DNA of 64,000 bases from Episyrphus balteatus (lineage: Eukaryota > Arthropoda > Insecta > Diptera > Syrphidae), in assembly GCF_945859705.1 (NCBI RefSeq), contig NC_079134.1:86136973-86200972 (forward strand). Direction: 5' to 3'. The notes beneath the pieces were generated by a model. It was not told the origin of the DNA. It saw nothing but the letters and a program-made list of their open reading frames with translations, and searched no databases. Of the stretch, positions 49,811 through 60,928 are shown one piece after another (within the stretch, counting starts at the first letter, position 1; each line of letters starts with the position of its first letter). Position numbers and translations under genes: made by a program.

Positions 49811-52800
49811 AAAAAGGGAACACTATTTTAAGACTCCTTATTGATACAGGAGCAACTAATAGTCTTTTGCGTGAACAAGATTCACCAAAGGAATATACAA
49901 AATGGCGTACTAAGCCTATGACAATACGAACCGCAGGAAATTCAATAACTGTAAATAAAGACGTAATAATACCAAAAAATAAATTTGCACTATCAGTGAG
50001 AACTGATTGTGAATTCCAAGTACATACCTTCAATGAAGAGTACAACGGAATAATAGGAAATAATATCCTGATCCCAAACGATGGGGAGATTAATTACAGG
50101 AATAGGACATTAAAATTGAACGGCATATTCATTCCATTTTTCTTCAGCGAAAATGAAGAGAAAGAATATGAAAGCTCAATCAATTATTTTAATGATATTA
50201 AACCTGTAGATTCCATATTAAATAATACAATAATTAAAGATCTGCGAATAGATCATTTAAATAAAGAGGAAAAACAAAAATTATTCAAAGCAATAAAAGA
50301 ATGTGATGGAGCATTCTATAAAAAAGGTGATGATTTGACATTTACTAATCATGTAAAACATAACATCCCTACGGAGGATAACTCTCCAATTTACACAAGG
50401 ATATACAGATATCCTGAAATCCACAAAAAGGAAGTGGATAGGCAAATAAAAGAAATGCTCGAATCAAAAATAATTCGGCATTCAACTTCGCCTTATAACG
50501 CCCCAATCTGGGTCGTACCTAAAAAAGAAGACCACGCTGGAAATAAGGAGTGACGTATAGTCATTGACTATAGAAAATTAAATAATAAAACAAAAGAAGA
50601 TAAATATCCCATTCCAAACATGGACTCAATATTAGATAAATTAGGACATGCAGTATATTTCACTACATTAGATCTAACAAAAGGTTTCTATCAAATAGAA
50701 GTAGAACCTAAAGACAGAGAAAAAACAGCATTTAGTACTTTATCGGGACACTATGAGTTTATTAGGATGCCATTCGGTTTAAAGAATGCACCCGCAACCT
50801 TTCAGAGACTTATGAATGAGGTTTTGAAAGACTACATAGGAAAAATATGTTATGTCTATTTAGATGACATTATAATATTTTCTTCCAGCCTACAAGAGCA
50901 TATGGATTCACTCCACAAAATTTTAAACACGCTTAAGAACGCAAATCTTAAAGTGTCATTAAATAAATCTGAATTTCTTCGTAAAGAAACAGAGTTCTTA
51001 GGGCATGTAGTAACTCCCAATGGTGTTAAACCAAACCCGAAAAAAATTGAAACTATAAAAAAATTTCCAATACCAAAAATAGTGAAAGAAATCCAATCTT
51101 TCTTAGGATTAACTGGATATTACCGCAAATTTATCCATGATTATGCAGCTATTATAAAGCCAATGACTTTATGTCTTAAAAAAGATAGCATCATAAATAT
51201 AAATGATGAAAAATACAAGGAGTCTTTTAATAAATTAAAAACTTTGATGACTACTGATCTAATAAATAGACATCCTGATTTCTCAAAAGAATTTATATTA
51301 ACTACTGATGCAAGTAACTTTGCAGTTGGAGCCGTGTTAAGTCAAACACATGGACCTCTCTCATTTGCTTCACGCACCTTAAATAAACATGAGTGCAAAT
51401 ATAGCACTATAGAAAAAGAACTACTGGCTATAGTTTGGGCTACAGCTCAATTTAGGCATTACCTTTACGGTAGAAGATTTCTTATAAAAACTGATCATAG
51501 ACCATTAGTATGGTTACATAATCTTAAAGAACCAAATAGTAAACTCCAAAGATGGAAAATAAAACTAGAAGAATACGACTTCGAAATACAGTACATTCAG
51601 GGAAAAGAAAATAAAGTAGCAGACGCACTTTCTCGTATTAAAATAGAAAACAATAATATAAATATGATAAATGAAGATAATGAGTTACATACTCAACACA
51701 GTGCAGAATCAGACAGTTCTTCTTTTATACCTATTAGCGAAAAACCTCTAAATTATTTTAAGAGACAAATTGTTCTTGATGCCAACGCAAATGGTGATCA
51801 TACAATTTTATTCCCGCATGTTGGTAGAAGGAGAATTACATTTAGAAGCACTAGTCCAAATGAAGAATTATATTTAAAAATAATAAATCAAATCGATTTA
51901 AATATCACAAAAGCAATTTATATTGAAAATGATGAACATTTTAACGATTTTCAAAGTATATGGATTAAAGAAAATAAACTAAAAAAGAATATACTATTGC
52001 GAAGTAAGAAAATACTAAAATACTAATGCGAAGTAAGAAAAGACTTGAATATAAAAGATGCACATGAATTTATACTTAAAACCCATAAAGATTTTAATCA
52101 TATAGGTATCGATAAACTTTACTTAGAACTTACAAGAGAATATTATATTCCGAATTTTAAAGAATTAATTAATAAAATTTTGAACAAATGCCATTTTTGT
52201 ATGACAAAAATAGATAGAAAACCGATAAAATTACCCTATGAAAAAACAATTACACCCAAAGGACCACATGAACATTATCATTTAGATATCTGGTTCAGGG
52301 ATAAAAACAGAAAATACCTAACTTGTATTGATAAATTTTCAAAATACGCAGCCGTAGAACAAATAAAAAATAAAACATACATAGACGTTATGAACGCTAT
52401 GACAAAAATATTTTCGTACATGACTAAACCCAAACTTATAACTTTAGATAACGAAAATGCTTTTATGGCAGAAACATTAAAAAACTTTTTATCGAATAAC
52501 GATATAGAGGTACATTACTGTACAGCAAACAGACATACGGGCAATTCCGACATTGAAAGATTTCATAGTACTTTAAACGAACAACTTAGAATCCTATCTC
52601 AAATAGAAAAAACAGATGATCCATTCCCTTTAATAGATCAAGTTATTAACATTCTTTCTATTTATAATAACACTATACATTTAACTACCAAAGAGAAACC
52701 TATTAATGTTCACTTAAATAAAGTAAACAATGAAATAATTTATAAAAATATAGAAGAAAAAAAAGAAAAGATATTAAACAAATTAAATGAAAAGACGTTG

Positions 52801-52821
52801 AAATTAATGAACAATTCATAA
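49750..52821 (+). pseudogene. pol: Errantivirus Pol (protease, RT, RNase H, integrase), two stops
   Basis: One reading frame, -1 to gag, holds all pol domains. Protease: LLIDTGATNSLL at 49834-49869. RT: 50300-51150, with IDYRKLN, FIRMPFGLKNAPATFQ and catalytic YLDD at 50857-50868. RNase H: TTDASNFAVGAVLSQ and STIEKELLAIVWA, to VADALSR near 51640. Integrase: zinc-binding H-H-C-C (NKCHFC) near 52085-52200, then catalytic D, D, E at codons 81, 135 and 171 of the segment starting 52045 (D-x53-D-x35-E). Breaks: TGA at 50551-50553, just before RIVIDYRKLN where relatives have a tryptophan; and TAA at 52024-52026 within a 29 bp near-duplication (gcgaagtaagaaaa at 51999 and 52028) between RNase H and integrase. 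Every catalytic residue looked for is present. Full-length Pol would not be made unless the stops are read through. Confidence 0.93.
49762..49768 (+). promoter_or_regulatory. -1 ribosomal frameshift heptamer A AAT TTT
   Basis: In the gag frame the bases read A AAT TTT, a canonical X XXY YYZ slippery site. It sits within the gag/pol overlap (pol frame opens after a TGA at 49747-49749), and pol is in the -1 frame relative to gag. A downstream pairing element is possible (gggattcagcc... ) but was not established. Confidence 0.75.
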
Positions 52822-52933
52822 AAACGACAACACAAGAACGCATTAAGAATAAAATTATACCAAGACATAAGAAAGCAAAGGTAATAAGTAACTCTTCACA
52901 AAGACCAATTTAGAAAAAATAAAAAGTTTCAAG

Positions 52934-54523
52934 ATGACATATCATTCCATTCTAGATCCTTCAGTGAAAGCATATCGAATAATGCTACTTTCGGGGAAAA
53001 TTCCGACAATATTGACAATATTGACGATATTGACAACTCTCAACCTAGTACAAGCGGAGTTAGAAATAATTGACTTGAATCAAGGAAACGGGTTTACAAC
53101 TATACAATTAGGAGAATATCCAATCATAAAAAGATTTAATACAATCCTTCATATCATTAATTTAACTGAATACGAGAGAAATATAGACATAATGGAAAGA
53201 AACATTAATAGATTACCAGAAGAAAACAACAATTTGTTAAAGAAAATGATAAAAATAAAAAATGAATTCAAAATCCTTTTACCACACCCTAAGGAAAATA
53301 AGCCGAAACGTGGACTAATAAATATAGTAGGTACAGGACTAAAATTTTTATACGGAACAATGGACGATAACGATAGACAAAACATCGAAAAACATCTAAA
53401 ATTAATCGAAATTAACGAACATAATGAAATAACAAACCTTAACGATCAGATAATAATTAACGATAAATTTAATAAGCAAACTAAAATACTTACTGATACC
53501 TTAAACAATGAAACAAAAGATATAATACAAAAAATAGATAACTTTATAGGAACTTATGATTATGAAAAAGACATAGCTAAGATCCAATATGAAATAAAAC
53601 TAAGAGAAAATCTTGACTACTTACACGAAGATATTGAAAAAATTAAGGAAGTAATAATGACTTCAAGATTAGGAATACTTAGTAGGGATATACTTACTAC
53701 AGAAGAAATAGAAAAATACAATATTGAAATAAATAATTTAGAAGACATCGAATTAAGCCTTGCATTGTATAAAGACAATATAGTTTTCATAATTCAACTA
53801 CCAGAATACACAAATGAAAAATATAAAAAATTATATATACAACCTATTCCTAATAAAGAAAATAATTTGCAATTATACATAAATAAACATTTATACCTAA
53901 CTAATAATGAAATTGTATATGAAGATACAAAATATATTAAAAACTTGAAACTTATAAAAGATAATTGTATTGAAAACCTTTTTAACGCACAAATGCATTG
54001 TAACTTTATAAAAAACCTAAATGAAGAGATTTTAGAAATAGGAAACAATAACCTTTTACTTATAAATGTTAAACAGCAAATACTTAATCAAACTTGTAAT
54101 AAACAAAAGATTTATGTTAAAGGAACCTATCTTATTAAATTTCAAAACTGTCAAATAGAAATAAACAATGAAATCTATGAAAGACAAAATTATAAACATG
54201 AAATAATAATACCTAATACAATGTTAGATATTAATTATACAAGATTTGAAAAACTCACATTTGAGAAATTACATTATCAAAATATTAATAATTTAAAGGA
54301 AATTATAGAACTTAAGCATAATCATAAAAAGTCAAACTTGACAGTATATTTTATCATTTTAACTATTTTAATTACATTAATCATTTATGCTTATTCGAAA
54401 TTAAAAAATAACAAAAGGAAGATAATAAATAATGTAAATCTTCCAACGGTCTCATTTCAACCATTAGAAGACTCTAAAGGGGGAGGAGTTTTATCCGATA
54501 TCACTTTTGCGCCTCCACAATAA
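52934..54523 (+). CDS. env: Errantivirus envelope (F-type fusion glycoprotein)
   Basis: 529 codons from ATG 52934, open throughout. It has a hydrophobic signal segment at residues ~23-41 (repeated TILTIL), a furin-like KPKR at 123-126 followed by a glycine-rich hydrophobic stretch typical of the fusion peptide of insect retroviral and baculovirus F-type envelopes, several N-x-S/T sites, long helical segments, and a transmembrane segment at about 468-487. It ends with a ~40 residue tail. In the family this protein mediates membrane fusion of virus-like particles. The tail is encoded across the polypurine tract and the first 37 bases of the 3' LTR. Expression normally needs a spliced RNA; a splice acceptor was not fixed here. 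Confidence 0.92.
   Translation: MTYHSILDPSVKAYRIMLLSGKIPTILTILTILTTLNLVQAELEIIDLNQGNGFTTIQLGEYPIIKRFNTILHIINLTEYERNIDIMERNINRLPEENNNLLKKMIKIKNEFKILLPHPKENKPKRGLINIVGTGLKFLYGTMDDNDRQNIEKHLKLIEINEHNEITNLNDQIIINDKFNKQTKILTDTLNNETKDIIQKIDNFIGTYDYEKDIAKIQYEIKLRENLDYLHEDIEKIKEVIMTSRLGILSRDILTTEEIEKYNIEINNLEDIELSLALYKDNIVFIIQLPEYTNEKYKKLYIQPIPNKENNLQLYINKHLYLTNNEIVYEDTKYIKNLKLIKDNCIENLFNAQMHCNFIKNLNEEILEIGNNNLLLINVKQQILNQTCNKQKIYVKGTYLIKFQNCQIEINNEIYERQNYKHEIIIPNTMLDINYTRFEKLTFEKLHYQNINNLKEIIELKHNHKKSNLTVYFIILTILITLIIYAYSKLKNNKRKIINNVNLPTVSFQPLEDSKGGGVLSDITFAPPQ
54476..54486 (+). other. Polypurine tract
   Basis: AAAGGGGGAGG immediately before the 3' LTR primes plus-strand DNA synthesis in LTR elements. 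It also encodes part of the env tail. Confidence 0.9.
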
Positions 54524-55030
54524 ATTAAAACAAAATAGCGAGACCTAAACAAATAAACAATACAACATTGTATCGATCTACAATGTTGGATCATAGCATA
54601 TACCCTTCTGGTGTATTCTAATATTTATCTTGTAATAATAAACTGCGACATCCAAGCATCCACTGTTAGATGCTGTGTCATCATTTTAAGTAGTAATAAA
54701 CTTCGACATCCAAGCATCCGCTAGAGCAACTGTAAGATGCTGTGTCATCATTTTTAAACAAAGAACATTGTAACGATTCCCAGTTGGATCATTCCAAATA
54801 TCAAAATTATAATTTAATCTTAAGTTGGCTTTCGCAGAAGATACATTAAATCTTAAGTTGGCTTTCGCAGAAGATACATTAAATCTTAAGTGTACTTTCG
54901 GACGAGATACATGAAATCTTAAGTCGACCATCGAACAAGATACTTCGTATCTTAAGAAAACCTTTGAGATTCAAACTAATAAATTTATTTCTTTTTTAAA
55001 AAATATTTTAAAGAAGTTTAATTTAAAATT
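54487..55030 (+). repeat. 3' LTR (544 bp)
   Basis: Same as the 5' LTR apart from one base, with the same internal repeats. Followed by the target duplication TACA. An antisense 81-codon frame present in both LTRs is a by-product of the internal repeats. Confidence 0.95.
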
Positions 55031-55230
55031 TACACATGAACACGCGACTGAAGTTATACTTCTCACTCATTTTTTTAAATGGATTTCATTTAATTTTTAA
55101 GAAATTTTTTGATGCTATCTCCGTACCTTAACCCAAGACAATCTGACTTCCTTGAATATATTTAAGCATGAAAAAATCTTTATAATTGGAAATTAAGAAT
55201 CTTCATATCAATTTTCGGGGCTAAATTTTT

Positions 55231-56050
55231 GGGATCGGGTCAAAATTCTGGCTTCAAAATTCTGCTTTTCAAAATTCTGCTTTTTCAGCGAAAATTCTGT
55301 TTTTCAAAATTCTGCTTTTTTTCTATTCTGTTTTTCAAAACTCTGCTTTTTAAAATTCTGCTTTTCAAAATTCTGCCAGCATTATATTTGAACAAAAAAA
55401 ATTCTGCTAATTCTGTTTTTTTTTATTGAATATGCGCTGGCTAAAGAAAAATACACCTCATCAATGTAATTCAACATTGGTACTTTCCTAAATTTTTTTA
55501 TTTAAGTGTCGCAAATATTTTTTGAAATGCATATACTGACTTTCTTTCAAATAAAATATGTATACTAATTGGAACCGATGTTGTATATTCCTTTTCTTAT
55601 TCAAATTTTTGAATATTCATCTTTATTTGATAAATTAATAAATTTTTAGTTATTTTTGGAAATGTTTAATATTAAAAACCTTTTCTTAATATTTTCAAAT
55701 TTATTCATTTATAAAACAAAAATTAATTCGCATTTAAAAAATGTGTGTAAGTAATCAAATAAGCAGATAATTTTTCAAAAAGATGATTTTACAGAATTCT
55801 GCAAAAAATTAAAAAAGGGTTTGGAAAATGTTTAAAAGCGCGCGCTTTTTAACATTTTCCAAACCCTTTTTTAATTTTTTGCAGAATTTTGAAAAGCAGA
55901 ATTATGAAAAGCAGAATTTTGAAAAACAGAATTTTGAAAAACAGAATTTTGAAAAGCAGAATTTTGAAAGCAGAATTTTGTTAAGCAGAATTTTGAAAGC
56001 AGAATTTTGACAAAAGAATTTTGACCCCAGCAGAATTTTGACCCCAACCC
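55231..56050. mobile_element. Foldback-like element with minisatellite arms, 9 bp TSD
   Basis: TAAATTTTT at 55222-55230 and 56051-56059 flanks ends GGGATCGGGTCAAAATTCTG and, reverse complemented, GGGTTGGGGTCAAAATTCTG. Each arm is a tandem array of a ~15 bp unit: TTTTCAAAATTCTGC on the left (55244-55410) and its complement on the right (55885-56045). The inner part is AT-rich plus a ~98 bp near-perfect palindrome. Arms made of short tandem repeats and a 9 bp duplication are traits of Drosophila Foldback (FB) elements. No transposase inside. The K-Q-N-F-E-repeat frame is an artefact. Confidence 0.8.
55792..55889. repeat. Near-perfect ~98 bp palindrome
   Basis: The halves (gcaaaaaattaaaaaagggt... 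ttggaaaatg... and complement) meet at a gcgcgc centre near 55840; only a base or two break the symmetry. It forms the inner border of the right minisatellite arm of the Foldback-like element. Confidence 0.9.
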
Positions 56051-56944
56051 TAAATTTTTAAGAAAAATAAAAATTAAATTTAGATAGGTAGATAGATTAG
56101 ATAGATTTGTTTATTTGCTTTCAAGCTTTGCTTTTACGAATTGATTGATTGGCAATTATATTATTTTACATACTATGTGGATTAATTGACAGTTCAATGT
56201 TCAATAAGTTTTATATACTACATTAATAATTTAAATTAAAAAGAAAGAACATTGTATTGTGTTGATGCCCGAAGATGAAACCTGGATTGATCACTCATTC
56301 AAAATAAAAGCTCTAAGTTTTAAGGAATTAATGACATACTTATAAATATTAAGCATAATGTTTGGGTCCTCTGCTCTAATTATACTATTTAGATCAACCA
56401 AATTAACTGAACGCAGGTAATGGTTTCTAACCACGTTGAAAATAGGGCATCTTAAGAGAAAGTGCTCAATTGTGTCATTCTCGTGTGTATTATCTACATA
56501 TCGTGCAAATACTTAGTGGATCGAAATTATGCCTGTCACCAACCATGTATAATAATTCTATGGGCATACCTGTTAGCGCATCTAATTTGCGCCATGACTT
56601 TATGAACAAATGGTTTGAATGTTTATTTAAGTACGACGCCGGCTTATATTCTAGCTCCCGTACATTAAGCAAGAATCATAATAGCAACATGAAGTTGAGT
56701 TATTTGCCCTTCTGAAATCTTCATCACAAAGAGTTCTCTTCTTGGATTCTAGAATTCTCGTATATAGGTTCCTTACAGTTTCTATGTTGTGTTGTTCCCA
56801 AATTATGGAAAAATCATTTGTTAGGAGGTCTTTAAATTTTGTTATCCAATTTGGTCGTTGAGTATTTTGATGGATTCTCAAAATGTCATTATAACACTTT
56901 TTTAACAAGCGATCATCAGGTATATTTAAAATTTTCATCCAATA

Positions 56945-57838
56945 ACACTGGTCAATAAAATTTAACTTTTTTTTTTGCCACAAGAACCAAAATATACTTT
57001 TCTAGTAGTTTTGGCCTCCGTTTTTGAAATATTGCCGTTATGAAATGCTAAAAAACGTCATTTTGGCTGTTTTCGAGGTTCTGTTTTTATGTGGGGTAGT
57101 TCATTTTAAGCAAATTTGTAACGGTTATTATAAGAACAGATATTCTTCTTTCAAAAACTGTTTAAATTTTCCCGATATCGAGATATCGGGTTTACAAGTT
57201 TCATTTAATAAGCCAAAGAGAAACTAAACTTAATCTAAAGTTTAAGTCACTGGTCACAAAATTTTTGCCACAAGAACCAAAATATACTTTTCTGAAGGTT
57301 TTTGAGTTGCTGAACTCAAATCCGCAATCGGAAAAATTCTATTAGCCTCCGTTCTTGAAATATAACCGTTATAAGAAAAAACCTTTTTTTTCATTTTATA
57401 ACGGTAATATTTCTAATAGAATTTTTCTGATTGCGGATTCGAGTTCAGCAACCCAAAAACCTTCAGAAAAGTATATTTTGATTCTTGTGGCAAAAAAAGT
57501 GAAATTTGGTTGGCCAGTGTTGTTTCTGATTCAAAAACCGCTACTTAAATTTTAAATATCTCGGGCAATAAAAGAGATATCGGAAAGATTTAAACATTTT
57601 TTGAAAGAATAAAAATAGCTCATAGACACCGTTACAAATTTATTCATAATGAATTACACCACATAAAAACATAACCTCGAAAACAGCCAAAATTACTTTT
57701 TTTTGTCATTTTCTAACGGTAATATTTCAAAAACGAAGGCCAATCAAATTTTTCTGACTTCAGATTCGGATTTCCCACCCCAAAAACTACTAGAAAAGTA
57801 TATTTTGGTTCTTGTGGCAAAAACCTTGTTGACCAGTG
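56945..57838. mobile_element. MITE (TA target) inserted in the LINE
   Basis: Ends (A)CACTGGTCAA and complement, TA at 56943-56944 and 57839-57840. The arms share ttgccacaagaaccaaaata, acttttctagtagtttt, tttcgaggtt... atgtgg and complements. LINE codons continue on both sides. The middle contains a second, smaller copy of the same family (57248-57518). Fragments of this family also lie at 7780-7925 and 10105-10260, so it is abundant. No transposase. Confidence 0.82.
57248..57518. mobile_element. Second copy of the same MITE family, nested
   Basis: Ends CACTGGTCACAAAATTT and a similar complement (ttggccagtg), arms with ccacaagaaccaaaatatac, ttctgaaggtttttg and gttgctgaactcaaatccgc and complements, around a short centre at about 57380. 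About 270 bp. Confidence 0.78.
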
Positions 57839-58567
57839 TAATTTACAGCTCTTTTTGTAATTTCATACTGCAATGGGAGACATCCAGCTTCCAAACGAAC
57901 TACATTGCTTTGGGTATTATTGGCTAGACCAAGTAATTTCTTTAATATGGATGTTTGGATTACCTCAACTTATAGCTAGCTCCTAGTCCCCATACTTCAC
58001 AACAATAAAACCCAGTCGATTTAACTGTCGATTCAAACACTTTCAATCTACCATCATAATTTTCCATATAAGAGCTTCTCAAAACTTTATCAGATAATGC
58101 CGCTGCTGTTCTTGCTTTGGATTTGAAGATATTTACTGTTCCATTCCAGGAACCAGGGCTTAAATTTACTCCTAGATACTCAAAGTTATCAACAACTTCA
58201 ATCCAATCTTCTTTATATTTAAATCGTACCGGACATGATGTGTTTCTTCTTTTTGAGAAGTTCATAATTTTGGTTTTTCCAGCATTTAATGTCATGTTCT
58301 TTAAAGAGAAATATTTTTCTAGAATTTTCAAGGTTTTCTTTAGTTCCATCTGTGAATTTGCAAGAACGGCTATATCATCAGAATAATATTTGTGAATTGT
58401 GATATATCCAACCCTGGTAGACCTTCGGCTCGGAGGAATTGTTCGAGATCGTTTATGTAAAGATTAAATAACAGAGCACTTGATGGATCTCCTTGCAACA
58501 CACCTTTCGTGATATTTGACTTTTCAGTAAAGCAATTTGTTGTTTTTATCAGTCTTACCACACCCAA

Positions 58568-58817
58568 AAATTATTTTAGAGTCCCCCAGGACAAAAAAAA
58601 AGAGTCCTTTCGAAAATAAATGTGTCCCTTTCAAAAAGACCACTTGTTAGTGTTACTAATTTTTTTTTATTTCATAAAACAACAAAAACGTAACAAAAAG
58701 TGAATAGATACATACTTCAATCACAAAAAATGTAGGAACTATTATACAAGATACAATAAAAATTCATAAATAAACAAAAAACAAATAATTTTATACACAT
58801 TATGTACTTTAAAATAT
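58568..58817. other. Spacer between LINE and hAT relic
   Basis: No gene seen. gtcccccaggac near 58578 and gtgtccctttc near 58620 could be remains of the hAT 3' end, but no matching 5' end is available to test this. Confidence 0.3.
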
Positions 58818-58975
58818 TTAAGTGGGTGTCCAAACTTTTCCTGGATATGTTTCAGAACATAACTCTTTAGTAAACATAATATCCTCAACCGTTCCCATAT
58901 CAAATCTATTAGACTTTTTTGTTTTTATCAATTGAAGCTCTGAAAACTTTCGCTCTCCTGTTGCAAAGCTGTGCA

Positions 58976-60928
58976 CAGTGTGGTAATTCGCCAATCTGAC
59001 TGGACAAAATAGAAAAAAAAAGTTTAGCCACATGATTTTAAATCATGAGTTGAGCTTCTCAATACAATGGGTAACTGTAATTCATGTTTGGTTTTTTTGT
59101 TTTAATCTCGGATTAGCGTAAGCTAAGCTTGAAAGTTGGTTTTTGTCAACAGTTGGATGGAGATAATACAAAGTATTCTATTTTTCGCTTGAGTTTGGTT
59201 GACGATTAAAAACGCTGTGGTAGTTTTTTTGTTGTAATTGTTTTTTTTAATTGTTAATCTACATTTGGAGGTAAAGTATTATAATTTTTATTTATTAATT
59301 ACCATTGCAACTATTTAAAATAATATAAATTCTGTAAGAAGGCTAGGAAGTGCAAAAAAAAATATCTTTGTTTTTCAATTAGAGGTAAAGTTAATTTTTC
59401 CGCATTTTTCCGGTCTGAAATTAATTAATTAATGTATTGTGGAGTGTTGTCATTAAGATTAGCTATTTACATGTCTCGCGTTTTCTCGACCGCCATACAA
59501 CTTTTTTCACTTTTCAAAATGAAGTCAAGATTTTCAAAAAAACAAATTTTCGAAAAATGTGTCAAAACTGCCAAATAAGATCGAAAAGACAGTTTTTTTG
59601 ATCTTTTAATGAGCAGGTATCATCTTTGGAACATTTTTGACAATAAATAAAAATTAAAAACATATATAAAAGTTTTGTGCTTCAAGTTAAGGCTTGGCCA
59701 CACCGAAGGGTACATACGGTAGCGGTACGGGTAATTGTATGAAAAAAATTCCAAACTGGAACATCAAAATTCAGCTGTGGAAATTTTTTCATACAATTAC
59801 CCGTACCGCTACCGTATGTACCCTTCGGTGTGGCCAAGCCTTTAAGCGAAAAAAAGACAAAAAAGGTGGAAGACACTTTGGACCGCTCTTTAAACATGAA
59901 TTTCATTTTGCTTGACCAATATTAGGTATGTGATTGATAACTAAATAAACAAAAACAGTAGATAGGGAAACAAAAGTAGAAAAGAATTTTTAAAAACTAA
60001 AAAAACGGGAAAAATATAACAAACGGAAGGTTAAAAGTCTCCTAAGTGCACCTATCCATTAGATAATAGTTAAAATCAGTAGAATCGCTCTCCGCAAAAT
60101 TGAAAAAGCATATTCCAATAATACCGGAAAGGATTTATTGAAATATTCTTTGAGTGAAGGGTCAAAATGTATAAAAGATTAAGTTCTGATCCTCTGGAAC
60201 CACTAAACCACTGGAATTTTCAACTAATGAGGCATTATCATTGATGAATGATGCTTTTCTTTCGGAACATTTTAAAGAAGTTCAATGCAAAAAGCAAGCA
60301 AGTGTAAAAGGCCAGAAATAGGGTCACGAAGAAATTTAGAGAATTATTAGCTTGAAAAACATCGAAGGTAATATAAACACAGCTGTTTTTAATAGGCCCT
60401 TATGTTTCAAGTTTGCATCGCACAAAAAGGAGTTACTTATTTTTTTAAATTATCTGCAGATATTTTTAAAGGTGATGCCATTTTTTATGATTGTGAAGCA
60501 TATTTAATTAAAATCATTGCTAAAATTTTAATTTAAAGCATGATATTGAGAAAATAAATCATGTATGTCACCTGTCAAAAACGTGTGTAAAAGTTCTATT
60601 TCTTAATAAAAACTAATTATTCTGCCTCTCTTTTTTCGTGAATAGCAATAGAGTTTTTATTTATTGAGATTTTTCAAGCGTTTTTTAAAATAATTAAGTA
60701 TATCCAATCATAGAATATGTTTACGGAAACATAAATTCAAAAACGCATTTTCTTCATCACTATTTTGACCCACTTTTTGCAGAAATTATAGATTTCTATT
60801 TAAAAAATCTTTCTTTTTTATAGAATTTTATTTATTCACATTCATTTGTTTAAAACTCTTTAGAAAAAAAGTCGATTTAAAGCGAGTTATTAATTTTGTC
60901 CAGCTAGATTCGTGATTGGCCACACTGT
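58976..60928. mobile_element. Probable hAT-type element inside the hAT relic
   Basis: Inverted ends CAGTGTGGTAATTCGCCAAT and, reverse complemented, CAGTGTGGCCAATCACGAAT share CAGTGTGG and an inner ctggacaaaa. The flanks GCTGTGCA (58968-58975) and GCTGTGTG (60929-60936) are an imperfect 8 bp duplication, as hAT elements make. Transposase codons of the host copy end and resume at these borders. The ~1.95 kb inside has no transposase; it holds a hairpin MITE at 59687-59845 and otherwise unrecognised AT-rich sequence. Confidence 0.65.
59687..59845. mobile_element. 159 bp hairpin MITE
   Basis: Arms TTAAGGCTTGGCCACACCGA... and complement are practically perfect over ~60 bp (ggtacgggtaattgtatgaa shared inside), around a ~40 bp loop. 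TTAA stands at both outer ends (59687-59690, 59842-59845), so a piggyBac-type target is possible. Short frames on both strands are mirror images of the hairpin and not genes. Confidence 0.8.

Larger units (their letters stand above)
47535..55030 (+). mobile_element. Errantivirus (gypsy/17.6-type LTR retrovirus), nearly intact
   Basis: 7.5 kb provirus bounded by 4 bp duplications TACA (47531-47534, 55031-55034). Order: 5' LTR, tRNA-Ser primer site, ~670 bp leader, gag, pol (-1 frame), env, polypurine tract, 3' LTR. LTRs start AGTTTT and end AAAATT, as in errantiviruses. The two LTRs differ at one base (G at 47555, T at 54507), so integration is recent. Damage seen: two in-frame stops in pol; gag and env are open. 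It is an endogenous insect retrovirus copy; whether it is transcribed cannot be told from the sequence. Confidence 0.95.
56262..58567 (-). pseudogene. LINE reverse transcriptase, 5'-truncated and interrupted
   Basis: Minus strand. 58567-58370: GVLQGDPSSALLFNLYIND (RT motif). A frameshift precedes a YSDD catalytic motif (around 58372) and AVLANSQMELKKT. 58349-57960: NAGKTKIMNFSKRR and NFEYLGVNLSPG, then after a stop LKKLLGLANNTQSNVVRLEA near 57930-57870. A MITE (56945-57838) interrupts. 56944-56651: YWMKILNIPDDRLLKKCYND and LYTRILESKKRTLCDEDF. The C-terminal part to 56262 has CTIC, NDTIEHFLLRCPIFNVVRNH and a final stop near 56300. The Cys/His tail is common at LINE ORF2 ends. The 5' RT half and any endonuclease are missing; several frame breaks. 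The clade is not assigned and differs from the LINE at 40823. Confidence 0.85.

Noticed and set aside
52822..52933. Small extra gene between pol and env
   Set aside because: Only 112 bases with no open frame of note; in the family this is the pol-env spacer with possible splice signals.
59682..59915. Two 73-74 codon frames on opposite strands with the same N-terminal part
   Set aside because: Both translate the arms of a perfect hairpin MITE; the likeness comes from the inverted repeat.
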